A DNA stretch of 64,000 nucleotides from Desulfuromonas sp. KJ2020 (GCF_024197615.1 NZ_JAKUKE010000001.1:279783-343782); one strand, 5' to 3'; numbered from the stretch's first letter, positions 10,539 to 24,077 are shown. Notes: generated by a model from the sequence alone, not told the origin. A program made the numbers and translations.

Positions 10539-12327
10539 CGGCGTCCTCCAGGGTACGGGTCATCAGGGCCCGATTGTAAGCGGCGACCATGTCCCGCCGG
10601 GAGATAATCCCCACCAGCCGGTTGCTCCCCTCCCGGTCCACCACCGGCAACTGCTCGATGTTGCGGTAGCCGATCTTGCGCATGGCCTGATCGAGATCCT
10701 CGTCTTCGGTGACGGTGATGACGTCGAGAGTCGCCAGCTCTTTCACCACAATCAGATCCCGCAGGTCGCGCTCGAAGACGACCCCCATGAAATCCTGTAC
10801 GGAGATGATGCCCGTCAACTCCCCCGTGGCACTCACCAGAGGGAAATTGGTGTGTCGGGTGGTGGCCGTGAAATTGGCGAACTGCCCCAGGGTCATGTTT
10901 TCCGGAATCGACTCGGGCGAGCCGCTCATGACTTCGCGCACCTTGATCGACTTCATGATGTTGCGTTCCTTGCCCGCCTCCAGATTGATGCCGGCCCGCG
11001 ACAGCTCCACCGTGTCCAGACTGTCCTTCTTGAAGTGGCGGCTGATGGCGGTGCCGATGACGCAGGAAAGCATAATGGGGATGATGACCTCGTAGGAGGA
11101 CGTCATCTCAAAGAGCAGGAAGATGGCGGTCATGGGCGCATGGGTGGCTGCCGACAGAAAGGCTCCCATGCCGACCAGTGCGTAGGCGCCCGGCGATGCG
11201 GCCACCGACGGGAAGATGATCTGAGCCAGCTTGCCGAAAGCGCCGCCGGTGACGGCGCCGATATAGAGGGACGGGGCAAAGAGTCCGCCGGGCAAACCGC
11301 TTCCCAGGGTGATGGACGTGGCCAGCGCCTTCATCAGGATAAGCGCAGCCAACAGGTACCATAGCCCTTCGCCGTGCATGACCGCTTCCATGAATTCGTA
11401 GCCGTTGCCGAACACCGCCGGAAAAAAGACGCCAATGACGCCGACGAGCAGACCGCCGAAAATCGGCTTGGCCAGGGGGGGCAGACGCAGTTTGTCAAAG
11501 ACTTCCTTGACGCGAAAATGCACATCGATAAAAGCGGCCGCCAGCACGCCGATGATCATGCCCAGCAGAACATAGAGGGCTATTTCCCAGGCGCTGCCCA
11601 TGACATAGGGGGGCACGGCGAAGGCCGGTACGTTGCCGAGCAGGGCGCGGGAGACGACGGTACTCATGCCGCTGGCAATGACGATGGAGGTGAAGCTGGA
11701 GAGCTCGAACGAGGAAAGCAGAACGATTTCCTGGGCGAAAAAAACGCCGGCGATGGGGGCGTTGAAGGTGGCGGCCACGCCGCCTGACACCCCGCAGGCC
11801 ACCAGCACTTTGAGACGGTCACCACTGACCTTGAAGGCCTGGCCGAACTGGCTGCCGATGGCCCCGCCGATCTGGGCGATGGGCCCTTCCTGTCCGGCCG
11901 AGCCGCCGGTGCCTATGGTGATGGCGCTGGCCAGTCCGCGGGTAAAAATAGTACGGCCGGGAATCTTGGCACCGCGCAGATTGACCTGCTCCAGAAAGGC
12001 GGGAAAACCGTAACGCATGTCCCGGGCAAAAAAGAGCCCGAAAGGAATCAGCAGCAGCCCGCCGATGACCGGAAAAAAGACCAGCAGCAACCGGCTCCAG
12101 CTCCACTCCGTCATCGAGATGCCCAACAGGGCACCACCATGCTCGAAGATCAGCCAGTGAAAAAAATCGATGGTCTTGCGGAAGGCGTAGTTGCCAAGCC
12201 CCGAGAGCAGGCCGATGACCACCGCCAGGGTGGCCATGAAGGTGTTCTCGCTGATGCGGAAGTGGCTGAGAAAAGCGGTGCTGCGGCGGCGCAGCCAGGC
12301 AAAGAGCCATCTCTTTCGAATACGCAA
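10531..12327 (-). CDS. ClC-family chloride channel/transporter with two CBS domains
   Basis: 598 aa integral membrane protein. Selectivity-filter motifs: GTGGSAGQEGP (139-149, gating glutamate E147) and GSGLPGGLFAPSL; both are hallmarks of ClC proteins. After ~10-12 membrane segments a cytoplasmic C-terminus (~460-598) holds two CBS domains (VREVMSGSPESIPENMT..., LATLDVITVTEDEDLDQAM...), which usually bind adenine nucleotides. Compared with E. coli ClcA, the position of the inner proton glutamate (E203) appears to be isoleucine in GVFFAQEIVLL, so it may be a channel rather than a proton exchanger; this rests on an alignment by eye. It lies 5 bases after glmS in the glmU-glmS-clC-uvrD operon. 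Confidence 0.9.
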   Translation of the reverse strand: MRIRKRWLFAWLRRRSTAFLSHFRISENTFMATLAVVIGLLSGLGNYAFRKTIDFFHWLIFEHGGALLGISMTEWSWSRLLLVFFPVIGGLLLIPFGLFFARDMRYGFPAFLEQVNLRGAKIPGRTIFTRGLASAITIGTGGSAGQEGPIAQIGGAIGSQFGQAFKVSGDRLKVLVACGVSGGVAATFNAPIAGVFFAQEIVLLSSFELSSFTSIVIASGMSTVVSRALLGNVPAFAVPPYVMGSAWEIALYVLLGMIIGVLAAAFIDVHFRVKEVFDKLRLPPLAKPIFGGLLVGVIGVFFPAVFGNGYEFMEAVMHGEGLWYLLAALILMKALATSITLGSGLPGGLFAPSLYIGAVTGGAFGKLAQIIFPSVAASPGAYALVGMGAFLSAATHAPMTAIFLLFEMTSSYEVIIPIMLSCVIGTAISRHFKKDSLDTVELSRAGINLEAGKERNIMKSIKVREVMSGSPESIPENMTLGQFANFTATTRHTNFPLVSATGELTGIISVQDFMGVVFERDLRDLIVVKELATLDVITVTEDEDLDQAMRKIGYRNIEQLPVVDREGSNRLVGIISRRDMVAAYNRALMTRTLEDADD

Positions 12328-12332
12328 GATTC

Positions 12333-14162
<1,830 letters not shown>

Positions 14163-14189
14163 GCGTCGTCAACTCCGGGTAAGGGTAAA

Positions 14190-14235
14190 GAGGGAAGTGA
14201 GGCAAGGGGATACCCCTCACGCTTCACGCCTCACG
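14190..14235. repeat. Short CTCACG-type repeats at the glmU-glmS junction
   Basis: GTGAGG, CCTCAC, TTCACGCCTCACG: several degenerate copies of CTCACG/CTTCACG around the glmU stop. It resembles the CTCCTCA tandem at 44414-44455 and is probably low-complexity intergenic sequence. Confidence 0.4.
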
Positions 14236-15619
14236 ATTTACTTTCTTTCTTGCGCTTTCGCAGCACCCAGCCCTCAATCACCTTTTGCTCGCTCCGCGAC
14301 AGCGCCAAGGCATCGGCGGGGACGTCCTTGGTAATGGTCGAGCCGGCCCCGATGAGGCTGTTGCGCCCGATGCGTACCGGGGCCACGAACTGGGTGTCGC
14401 TGCCAACAAAAACGCCGTCCTCAATGATGGTCTTGTGCTTGTTGACACCGTCATAGTTGCAGGTAATGGTGCCGCAGCCAATGTTGACCTCGGCGCCGAC
14501 CTCGGCGTCGCCGATATAGGTCAGATGGCTGGCCTTGGACCCCAGGCCGATGACGGCCTTCTTGGTTTCGACGAAGTTGCCGATCTTGTTCCGGCCGGCC
14601 AGCTCCGTCCCAGGCCGCAGATGGGCCATGGGACCAATATCGGTACCATCCCCCACGCGGGAGTCCTGCAGGACCGAGCCCGCCTTGACATGGACGCCAT
14701 CCCCGAGAGTGCAATCGGCGATGATTACGCCCGGCTCCAGAATGCAGTCGCGCCCGATGCGGTTGGCGCCGCGCAGATGCACCCCGGGATAGACCACCGT
14801 ATCCGGCCCGATCTCGGTGCGGGCATCGACGTAGGTGGCCGCCGGGTCGATGAAGCTCACGCCGGCGCGCATCAGTTTTTCATTGAGGCGCTGACGCATG
14901 AGCGCATCGGCTGCCGCCAGCTGCACCCGGTCGTTGATACCCAGGGTTTCGGTCGCACCCGCCACCGGCAGCGCGCTCACGGTCAGCCCCTGCTGACGGG
15001 CGACCGCGATGATGTCCGTCAGGTAGTATTCCCCCTGAGCGTTGTCCCGACCGACCGTGCGCAGCGCCTCGAACGCCCAGGGGATTTCCATGGCATAGAT
15101 GCCCGTATTGATTTCGTGAATGGCTTTTTCTCTGGCAGTGGCATCCTTCTCCTCGACGATGCGCAGCACCTGCTCTCCCTCCCGCACGATGCGTCCGTAG
15201 CCGTGGGGTTCGTCCAGATTGGCCGTAAGCACGGTAACCGCCGCCTGCTGGGCATGGTGCCAGGAAAGAAGCTGTTCGAGAGTCTCCGCCCGCAGAAGGG
15301 GAACATCGCCGCAAAGCAAAAGCAAGGTCCCCTCGAAATCGCCCAGGGCCTCGCGGGCGCAGAGCAGGGCGTGTCCGGTCCCCAGCTGTTCCTCCTGGCG
15401 GGCGAACACAACCTCCCAGCCGGCCAGTTCCGCCTGGACCTGCTCAGCGCCATGGCCTACAACCAGCACGGTCGGTCGACAGCCAAGACCTGCCGCCAGA
15501 TTGACGGGATAGCAGACCATGGGCTGCCCGGCAACAGGATGCAGCACCTTGGGTTTATTCGATTTCATGCGGGTTCCCTGACCCGCTGCCAAAATGACCG
15601 CCGCGACGTTTTTTTCCAT
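14231..15619 (-). CDS. glmU: Bifunctional GlmU: N-acetylglucosamine-1-phosphate uridyltransferase / glucosamine-1-phosphate acetyltransferase
   Basis: 462 aa from ATG 15619, chosen because AAAGGGG lies 8 bases upstream; the frame continues 17 codons further without family similarity. The N-terminal pyrophosphorylase carries LAAGQGTRMKSNKPKVLH, and the second half is a left-handed beta-helix of hexapeptide repeats with the acetyltransferase site (GNFVETKKAVIGLGSKASHLTY). It makes UDP-GlcNAc in the cytoplasm. It is the first gene of the operon, with a sigma-70-like promoter at 15660-15687. Confidence 0.97.
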   Translation of the reverse strand: MEKNVAAVILAAGQGTRMKSNKPKVLHPVAGQPMVCYPVNLAAGLGCRPTVLVVGHGAEQVQAELAGWEVVFARQEEQLGTGHALLCAREALGDFEGTLLLLCGDVPLLRAETLEQLLSWHHAQQAAVTVLTANLDEPHGYGRIVREGEQVLRIVEEKDATAREKAIHEINTGIYAMEIPWAFEALRTVGRDNAQGEYYLTDIIAVARQQGLTVSALPVAGATETLGINDRVQLAAADALMRQRLNEKLMRAGVSFIDPAATYVDARTEIGPDTVVYPGVHLRGANRIGRDCILEPGVIIADCTLGDGVHVKAGSVLQDSRVGDGTDIGPMAHLRPGTELAGRNKIGNFVETKKAVIGLGSKASHLTYIGDAEVGAEVNIGCGTITCNYDGVNKHKTIIEDGVFVGSDTQFVAPVRIGRNSLIGAGSTITKDVPADALALSRSEQKVIEGWVLRKRKKESKS

Positions 15620-15659
15620 GGGGACAGCCCCTTTCCGATGGAGTCTTTTAAAACGGTCA

Positions 15660-15687
15660 TTATTATGCAAAGGTGCGGGGCAGTCAA
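15660..15687 (-). promoter_or_regulatory. Sigma-70 promoter of the glmU operon
   Basis: Minus strand TTGACT (15687-15682), 16 bases, TAATAA (15665-15660), about 41 bases before the glmU start. Confidence 0.6.
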
Positions 15688-15781
15688 GGAATTAGCCCTA
15701 TAAAACAAGGGCGTTGGCAACATACACCTTTGCAAAGCGTCAAGGGATTGAGTATAGTAAGTTTTTCAAGGAAAGGCTGCC

Positions 15782-16342
15782 ATGCAAGAAAGAAACGCCA
15801 TCTCTGTGGCCCTGGTCGAAATGGAGCAGGATCTCAAGGATCTCCAGATCCGCTACGAACAGTATTTTGGCGGGGTCGAGAAGCGCGAACCCATCCGGGA
15901 GCGGGAGGAACTTTCGCGCCGGCTGCGTCTTCTCAGCAACCGGCGCATCATCCAGACCGATCTGCGCTTCCGCCACCAGTCCCTGCTGGCCCGCTTCCAC
16001 AGCTACGCCAGTCATTGGGACCGCATTCTGCGCCTCATCGACGAAGGCAAGTACGAGCGACATCTGGCCAAGCTCAAGCGCCCCCAACCCGAGGGAGAAC
16101 CCCGCGCACGGCAAGAGGGCGAATCACCGCCGGACGCGACCGTCGACCGACTCTACCAGGATCTGGTGACGGCTCGTCAGGCCTGCAACCTGGCCGGCAC
16201 CGCCCCCGACCGGCAGCAGGTGGCCGAGTTTTTATCCCGTCAGCGGGAAAAAATCCGTGAAAAATTCGGTGACAGGGAAGTCGATTTCGTCGTCGTCACG
16301 GAAGATGGCAAACCCAAGATTAAAGTCCGAGCCAAGAAATAG
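15782..16342 (+). CDS. Hypothetical coiled-coil protein (MXAN_5187-like)
   Basis: 186 aa, no signal or membrane segment. The N-terminal ~100 residues are highly charged and helical (MEQDLKDLQIRYEQYFGG...), a linker rich in P, E and R follows, and the C-terminal ~65 residues (DRLYQDLVTARQACN...VDFVVVTEDGKPKIKVRAKK) resemble the C-terminal domain named after Myxococcus MXAN_5187. This family is of unknown function and common in deltaproteobacteria; the match is from memory. It is the first gene of a rightward three-gene operon, and its stop overlaps or abuts the next start. Confidence 0.6.
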   Translation: MQERNAISVALVEMEQDLKDLQIRYEQYFGGVEKREPIREREELSRRLRLLSNRRIIQTDLRFRHQSLLARFHSYASHWDRILRLIDEGKYERHLAKLKRPQPEGEPRARQEGESPPDATVDRLYQDLVTARQACNLAGTAPDRQQVAEFLSRQREKIREKFGDREVDFVVVTEDGKPKIKVRAKK

Positions 16343-17476
16343 GTGACTATGGCCGGTGCCTCCCACAAGACCGCTCTCGTCCTCGCCGGTGGCGGGATCA
16401 TGGGAGCCGCCTACGAAATCGGTTGCCTGACCGCCGTCGATCGCCTCTTTTTGCCCGGCTTTTCCAGCCGCCGTTTTGATATGTATGTCGGCGTCAGCGC
16501 CGGTTCGGTCATCGCCACCCTCATGGCCAACCGCATCGCCCCCGAGACTCTTTTCAAAGCACTCGCGAGCAACGACTCGACGGTCTTCAACTGGCGACGC
16601 GGAGATATCTACCGCATGGACAAGGGGGCCATTTTCAAGTCCCTCTGGGATGTCTCCCGCAACCTTTTCGGCATTTTTCGCCACCATCGCCGCAAGGGTT
16701 GGGGCTTCACTTTTTCGGATATGGTGAAGATCGTGCAGGAGCAGTTCCCTGCTGGTCTCTTCTCCCTGGAGCCAATGCAGCGCTACCTGCGCGAAGCCTT
16801 CGCACAGGAGAATATCGCCGATGCGTTTGATCGGCTCAAGGCCGAACTGTATATCCCGGCCTATGACCTCGACCGCGGGACCCGAGTCGTCTTCGGCACC
16901 GAAGGATACCGGGATATGGCAATCTGTCAGGCCATTACTGCCTCCTGCGCCATCCCCTTCTTCTTCAGCCCGCTGCAGATCGGCGACCGTTTCTATCTCG
17001 ACGGCTCCGTCGGCCGCGTTTCGCATATCGATATCGCTATTGAACGGGGCGCCAAACTCATCCTGGTCGTCAACCCCCGGGTGCCGATGAACAACGACCG
17101 GGAGCACATCTGCCTGCCATCTCTGTCTTTCGGTCGATGTTCCAGCATTGCCCACCTGGGGCTCAGCTCCGCCTGGGAACAGGCCCGCCGTATCGAGAAC
17201 AAGGAAAAACTCGACCTGGCGCTGGAGACCTACGGGCGCTGCCACCCCGAGGTGGACATCCTGCTGATCGAACCGGGACGCGAAGAGTCCATGCTCTTTT
17301 TCCAGAACCCCATGAGCAACGCGGCCCGCCACCACATTATGAATTACGGCTATCACCTGACCCTGAGCCAGCTGCAGAAGGATTACGATCACTTTCACGC
17401 CCGTTTTGCCAAGCATGGCATCAAAACCACGGCAAAACGACTGCACAGGGCGCCACCGGCGGAAATCGTCGACTGA
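16343..17476 (+). CDS. Patatin-like phospholipase
   Basis: 377 aa from GTG 16343; ATG 16349 is an alternative start, and neither has a strong ribosome site. The patatin hallmarks are complete: oxyanion loop GGGIMGAAYE (17-26), nucleophile elbow GVSAGS with Ser52, and catalytic Asp220 in the DGSVGR motif. No signal peptide is seen, so it probably acts on phospholipid or acyl esters from the cytoplasmic side. The C-terminal ~120 residues are family-specific. It is the middle gene of the operon with the hypothetical protein and the radical SAM gene, which starts 35 bases later. Confidence 0.85.
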   Translation: MTMAGASHKTALVLAGGGIMGAAYEIGCLTAVDRLFLPGFSSRRFDMYVGVSAGSVIATLMANRIAPETLFKALASNDSTVFNWRRGDIYRMDKGAIFKSLWDVSRNLFGIFRHHRRKGWGFTFSDMVKIVQEQFPAGLFSLEPMQRYLREAFAQENIADAFDRLKAELYIPAYDLDRGTRVVFGTEGYRDMAICQAITASCAIPFFFSPLQIGDRFYLDGSVGRVSHIDIAIERGAKLILVVNPRVPMNNDREHICLPSLSFGRCSSIAHLGLSSAWEQARRIENKEKLDLALETYGRCHPEVDILLIEPGREESMLFFQNPMSNAARHHIMNYGYHLTLSQLQKDYDHFHARFAKHGIKTTAKRLHRAPPAEIVD

Positions 17477-17511
17477 AGAACCGGCTGCAGCCAGCCCCAT
17501 GGAGAGGGATC

Positions 17512-19449
17512 ATGACCATCGTCCTGCCCACATTGCACGTCCGCCGGTCGGCCCAAGCGGTGCCGTTGGCCGCCGCCTGCCTGGCGGCCGCGCTGCCCGC
17601 CTCCCTGAGGTCGGCAACCCACCTTCCTGATTTTTTCCCCGACCAGAGCGACGAAGACATCCTCGCCGGCATCCTGGCCTTCGCTCCCGACCTGGTGGCC
17701 TTTCCCATCTACGTCTGGAACCGCCGCCGCCTGACCCAGTTGGCCCGGCAGCTCAAACAACGCCGTCCCGCCCTGCGGCTGGTCGCCGGCGGGCCCGAAG
17801 CCACCGCCGATGCCGCCGCCATTCTGGCCGAGGGGATTTTTGACGCCCTCGTCTGCGGGGAGGGGGAAATCCCCTTCGCTCACCTGCTGACCGCCTGGCA
17901 GGATTCCGAGGCGGCCACCCCAAGGGCTGGAATTCTTTTTAAAAACCAGCAGGCCCCCGCAGTCTGCGAAACCAATGCCGGACCCGAGAGCCTGGATGAA
18001 CTGACCTCCCCCTGGCTGACCGGGACACTGGTTCCCCAGACAGGCCAGGGCGTTTTATGGGAAACTTCCCGCGGCTGCCCTTTCGGCTGCGATTTCTGCT
18101 TTGACGCACGCGGTCATCACGGTGTACGTCCCGTCTCCTTTGAACGCCTCCGCGCCGAACTCGACCTCTTTGTTCGGCAGGGCGTCTCCCAGGTCTGGGT
18201 GCTGGATTCCACCTTCAACTACCCCCCCGAGCGGGGCAAGATGCTGCTGCGCCTGCTGGCCGAACGGGCGCCCCACATCCACTTTCACCTCGAAGCCAAA
18301 GCGGACTTCCTCGATCGGGAAACGGTCCGCCTGCTGGCCCGCCTGTCCTGCTCGGTGCAGATCGGCCTGCAGTCCGCCAACCCCAAGGTGCTGCGCCAGG
18401 TTCACCGTTCCCTCGACCCTGAGCTCTTCGCGCGCAAGGTCCGCCTGCTCGCCGCCGAAGGGGTCACTTTCGGCCTCGACCTCATCTACGGCCTGCCCAC
18501 GGACGACTACACCGGCTTTACCCACAGTCTGAATACGGCCCTGGGTTTCACCCCCAATCATCTGGACATCTTCCCTCTCGCCGTCCTGCCGGGAACCCCT
18601 CTGCATCGAAACCGGGACAAGTTCGCCCTCAACGCCCAGACCGCGCCGCCCTACGAAATCCTTTCCACGGCGACTTTAAGCGCCGACGACATGGAACGCT
18701 GCCGCGACCTGGCCGCCGGCACGGATCTCTTCTACAACCTGGGGCGGGCCGTGGGCTTCTTCCAGTCTCTGCTCACCGCCATGCAGGAAGAAGCGGTCCC
18801 CTTTCTGGAAAACTTCGCTGCCTGGGCAATGACCAAGGCTTCGGTCAGCCGTGAAGAGTTCCGCGACTCCTCCCGCTGGACGACGGCGCGGATTCTCGAC
18901 CTGCAGGAGGGCTACATCCGCCAGCGGCTGAAGACCCTGGGCCGGACGGATCTGCTGCCGGCGGCGCTCGACATGGTGCGTTATCACTTTCATTACGCCG
19001 AGACCCTGCTGGGTGAGGAAACCCGGCCAGCTGACCCGGAACAGCGTCGCAGCCGAGACAGCTGGAACACGCCCTGGCAGCGCTCAGCCGCCGCCAGGCT
19101 GGTGCCCTTCAGTTATGAAATACTGGATCTGCTCGAAATGGGAGAGATGGATCTTGAACGCATTGCCAGCCTCTTCCGCCCGGTCGGGTCGGTCGCCCTC
19201 TTTGCCCGCCGGGGCCCCGAGGTTCTTTGCGAATCGCTGGAGGAGGATTTTCTGAAATTGCTGCAGGGAGCGGATGGCCAGAAAACTCCCCGGGAAATTT
19301 TCGCGGGGAGTATCTCACGCAACGAAGGAGAGGAAATTCTTGAATTCGCCCTCAGTGAAGGGTTTCTTGTCCCTTCCGGGGACATAAATCCAAGCCGGGT
19401 CACTGGAAAGAAGCCTTACCTGAAAAGACCTCAAAAAGGGAAGGGCTGA
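17512..19449 (+). CDS. B12-binding domain radical SAM protein (DUF4080-like)
   Basis: 645 aa from ATG 17512, preceded by GGAGAGGG; the longer upstream frame overlaps the patatin gene and is not used. Residues ~1-130 form a cobalamin-binding Rossmann-type domain (LVAGGPEATAD, VCGEGEIPF). The radical SAM core carries the CX3CX2C cluster ligands C189, C193 and C196 (SRGCPFGCDFC), followed by VQIGLQSANPKVLRQVHR and LIYGLPTDD. The C-terminal ~250 residues match the layout of DUF4080 proteins, whose reaction is not known. Cobalamin for it could come from the Btu system at 28.6-34.2 kb. It converges on the gene at 19464. Confidence 0.85.
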   Translation: MTIVLPTLHVRRSAQAVPLAAACLAAALPASLRSATHLPDFFPDQSDEDILAGILAFAPDLVAFPIYVWNRRRLTQLARQLKQRRPALRLVAGGPEATADAAAILAEGIFDALVCGEGEIPFAHLLTAWQDSEAATPRAGILFKNQQAPAVCETNAGPESLDELTSPWLTGTLVPQTGQGVLWETSRGCPFGCDFCFDARGHHGVRPVSFERLRAELDLFVRQGVSQVWVLDSTFNYPPERGKMLLRLLAERAPHIHFHLEAKADFLDRETVRLLARLSCSVQIGLQSANPKVLRQVHRSLDPELFARKVRLLAAEGVTFGLDLIYGLPTDDYTGFTHSLNTALGFTPNHLDIFPLAVLPGTPLHRNRDKFALNAQTAPPYEILSTATLSADDMERCRDLAAGTDLFYNLGRAVGFFQSLLTAMQEEAVPFLENFAAWAMTKASVSREEFRDSSRWTTARILDLQEGYIRQRLKTLGRTDLLPAALDMVRYHFHYAETLLGEETRPADPEQRRSRDSWNTPWQRSAAARLVPFSYEILDLLEMGEMDLERIASLFRPVGSVALFARRGPEVLCESLEEDFLKLLQGADGQKTPREIFAGSISRNEGEEILEFALSEGFLVPSGDINPSRVTGKKPYLKRPQKGKG

Positions 19450-19463
19450 ACGGAAAGCATGCC

Positions 19464-19739
19464 TCAGGCCACCTTCCGAAGGCGTTGTCGGAATCGCGGC
19501 CGTTCAATCAGAATCTTGACAATCTCGTCGACCTCGGGCACCCGTCCGGACACCCTCACGCTGTCATCCACCAGCAGAGCGGGCGATACGTGCACACGGC
19601 TGTCGATCATTTTGCGACGATCCTTGAAAAGATGAACCTCCGCCTCCAGTTCCAGGAGGGACAGGGCCTGCCGAACATTCTCAAGGGCCCGCTCACCTTT
19701 GCCGGAGCTTTCGGGTTTGCACAAAATATCGATACGCAT
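19464..19739 (-). CDS. Thioredoxin-fold small protein with one cysteine
   Basis: 91 aa from ATG 19739; the frame extends 33 codons upstream but without protein-like sequence. It begins MRIDILCKPESSGKGERALENVRQA, the beta-alpha layout of the small thioredoxin-like proteins whose usual active site is a CxxC in this place. Here only one cysteine (C7) is left and the second is replaced (CKPESS). PALLVDDSVRVSGRVPEVDEI matches the cis-Pro and following strand of the fold. Function unknown; a monothiol or purely structural role is possible. Confidence 0.65.
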   Translation of the reverse strand: MRIDILCKPESSGKGERALENVRQALSLLELEAEVHLFKDRRKMIDSRVHVSPALLVDDSVRVSGRVPEVDEIVKILIERPRFRQRLRKVA

Positions 19740-19867
19740 AATGCCCTCTCTTTCTGCCGTTCTACCAAACCGACGCCAGCATTGATGACCTTTTTGGTTA
19801 ATTATACACATTCCTCCTGTTTCTTCAAGGTATTCCACTTAAAATAGGTCCATTATCGGCAGGGCGG

Positions 19868-20701
19868 TCAGGCAGCCGAACCGTAGGTCAGTCGCAGCGC
19901 CCGGCGCACCCGGGCCACCAGGCGGACGGGGTTGACGGGCTTGGGGATAAAATCGAAAAAACCAAGGTCGAGCAGGCGCGCTTCTTCTTCCGCCGAGGCC
20001 AGACCGGACAGAGCCACTACAGGAATTTTGCGAAGAGCGGGATCTTCCTGCAAAGCGGCATACATCTCCTGACCATCCAGGCGCGGCATCAGCATATCGG
20101 TCAGGATCAGGTGGGGTTTCTTGTCCCGGGCCACCTGCAGGCCTTCGGCGCCATTGACGGCTTCGAGCACATGGAACCCCATCTTTTTCAAGGCGGACAC
20201 GGTGGCAGCGCGAACCAGTTCGCCGTCTTCAACCACCAGCACCGTCCACTGATTTTCGCCGCCCTGCTGTTCTTTCAGATAATGCCGGCTGACCGCCTCT
20301 TCGATTTCGGCCGGCGTGGTGACCAGAGGCTGAATTTTCAAGCCGGTACGGAAGGTGATGTTTTCCAGCACATCTTCGGCCAGCGGATTGACCATGGCAA
20401 GGTAGAGGGTCTTTTCCACCACTTTTAACGGGAAGACCAGGGAATGGATGGCTTCATCGCTTTCGACCAGGCCAAGAAGTTCGGGCGAAAAACGATGTTT
20501 GGCAAAGCCGCTGACCGTCTTGAAGCCGAATTGCCGGGCCAGAACACCGGCAATATCCCGCTGGGTGACACTCCCCATTTCTTCGAGCACCGTGCCGAGA
20601 CGTTTTCCGGTCCCTTTTTGTCTCTGCAACGCCTGCTGCAGAATCTCTTCGGTTACGACCCCGGCCTCAACAAGAACCTCGCCAAAACGCTTTTTTCTCA
20701 T
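19868..20701 (-). CDS. Response regulator with N-terminal GspE/MshEN domain
   Basis: 277 aa. ATG 20701 is chosen because GGGGGCGGGG precedes it and the family begins MRKKRFGEVL. Residues ~1-140 match the N-terminal domain of GspE/PilB ATPases (MshEN, often a c-di-GMP binding fold: RFGEVLVEAGVVTEEILQQAL, LGTVLEEMG, ARQFGF). Residues ~153-275 are a CheY-like receiver with phospho-acceptor D202 (LILTDMLMP). There is no output domain. Such proteins may link phosphorelays to c-di-GMP or type IV pilus ATPases; the partner is not visible here. It stands alone, separated from clpB by a terminator. Confidence 0.8.
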   Translation of the reverse strand: MRKKRFGEVLVEAGVVTEEILQQALQRQKGTGKRLGTVLEEMGSVTQRDIAGVLARQFGFKTVSGFAKHRFSPELLGLVESDEAIHSLVFPLKVVEKTLYLAMVNPLAEDVLENITFRTGLKIQPLVTTPAEIEEAVSRHYLKEQQGGENQWTVLVVEDGELVRAATVSALKKMGFHVLEAVNGAEGLQVARDKKPHLILTDMLMPRLDGQEMYAALQEDPALRKIPVVALSGLASAEEEARLLDLGFFDFIPKPVNPVRLVARVRRALRLTYGSAA

Positions 20702-20804
20702 CCCCGCCCCCAAAACAAAAGTAATGTTTAGATATACGATTTGAAAATGTAGCACAGAGAACGGTCGAGGCGAACCTCCCTTTTTAATTTATCGGGAGAA
20801 ATCA

Positions 20805-20842
20805 TAAAAAAACCGGCAGGAACCCGTCGGGCTCCTGCCGGT
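20805..20842 (-). terminator. Intrinsic terminator after clpB
   Basis: Minus strand: ACCGGCAGGA and TCCTGCCGGT form a 10-bp perfect stem followed by seven T. It lies 38 bases past the clpB stop and closes the hsp20-hsp20-clpB transcript. Confidence 0.92.
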
Positions 20843-20879
20843 GACCTGATCGGAAGCGTCATTTTAGCCGCAGACAGAC

Positions 20880-23534
<2,655 letters not shown>

Positions 23535-23583
23535 GGGCCTATCCTTCCGCTCATTGTTTTTAAATCCAGTTTTCTTTTGCGAC

Positions 23584-23614
23584 AAGGGCCGGAGGCTTCG
23601 AACCCCCGGCCCTT
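23584..23614 (-). other. Hairpin between hsp20 and clpB
   Basis: AAGGGCCGG and CCGGCCCTT form a 9-bp stem with no long T-run after it on either strand. It may weaken read-through into clpB or protect the hsp20 mRNA end rather than fully terminate. Confidence 0.5.
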
Positions 23615-23625
23615 AATACACTATC

Positions 23626-24021
23626 TCAGCTGGAGCTGATTTCAATGCGGCGGGGCCTGGCCGCCTCCGCCTTGGGCAGATGCAGCCGCAACACCCCGTC
23701 TCTGACTTCGGCCTTGGCCTTGTCGGGATCGATCTCGTCGGGAAGCTGGAACTGCCGATAATAGGCGGACAGGGAAAATTCCCGATAGAGCTCTTCACCC
23801 TGGGGGGGCGGCACTTCTCCTTCAATGGTCAACACACCTTTGTCGATGCCGATGTGCAGGTTCTCGCGGGAGACCCCCGGCATATCGGCCAGCAGGGTCA
23901 GCCCCTCATCGGTCTCCAGGATGTCGACGGCCGGGGTGACGTAGTTGCGGGCGGAGCGGGTCTGTTCCCGGGCCAGAGCTTTATTCTCTTTGCTGCTGTC
24001 GTAAATTTCATGTGCTGCCAT
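23626..24021 (-). CDS. Small heat-shock protein, Hsp20 family (second of the pair)
   Basis: 131 aa with one alpha-crystallin domain (YVTPAVDILETDEGLTLLADMPGV ... GVLTIEGEV ... YYRQFQLPDEIDPDKAKAEVRDGVLRLHLPK), ending just after the domain (PRRIEISSS) without the usual I-x-I anchor tail. It is an ATP-independent holdase. It lies 56 bases after the first hsp20 and before clpB, probably in one transcript. Confidence 0.93.
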   Translation of the reverse strand: MAAHEIYDSSKENKALAREQTRSARNYVTPAVDILETDEGLTLLADMPGVSRENLHIGIDKGVLTIEGEVPPPQGEELYREFSLSAYYRQFQLPDEIDPDKAKAEVRDGVLRLHLPKAEAARPRRIEISSS

Positions 24022-24077
24022 GATGCACTCTCCTTTATTTCGTTTAGATTTTTAAGTCCTTGGTGATAGAGGCTGTC

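Noticed and set aside
14163..14230. glmS ribozyme upstream of glmS
   Set aside because: The gap is only 68 bases and lacks the ribozyme core; its repeats are CTCACG low-complexity sequence.
17137..17511. Upstream extension of the radical SAM frame
   Set aside because: It overlaps the patatin gene; the B12-binding domain starts at ATG 17512, which has its own ribosome site.
23584..23614. tRNA T-arm-like sequence GGTTCGAAGCC on the minus strand
   Set aside because: Only a simple hairpin surrounds it; there is no acceptor, D or anticodon arm.
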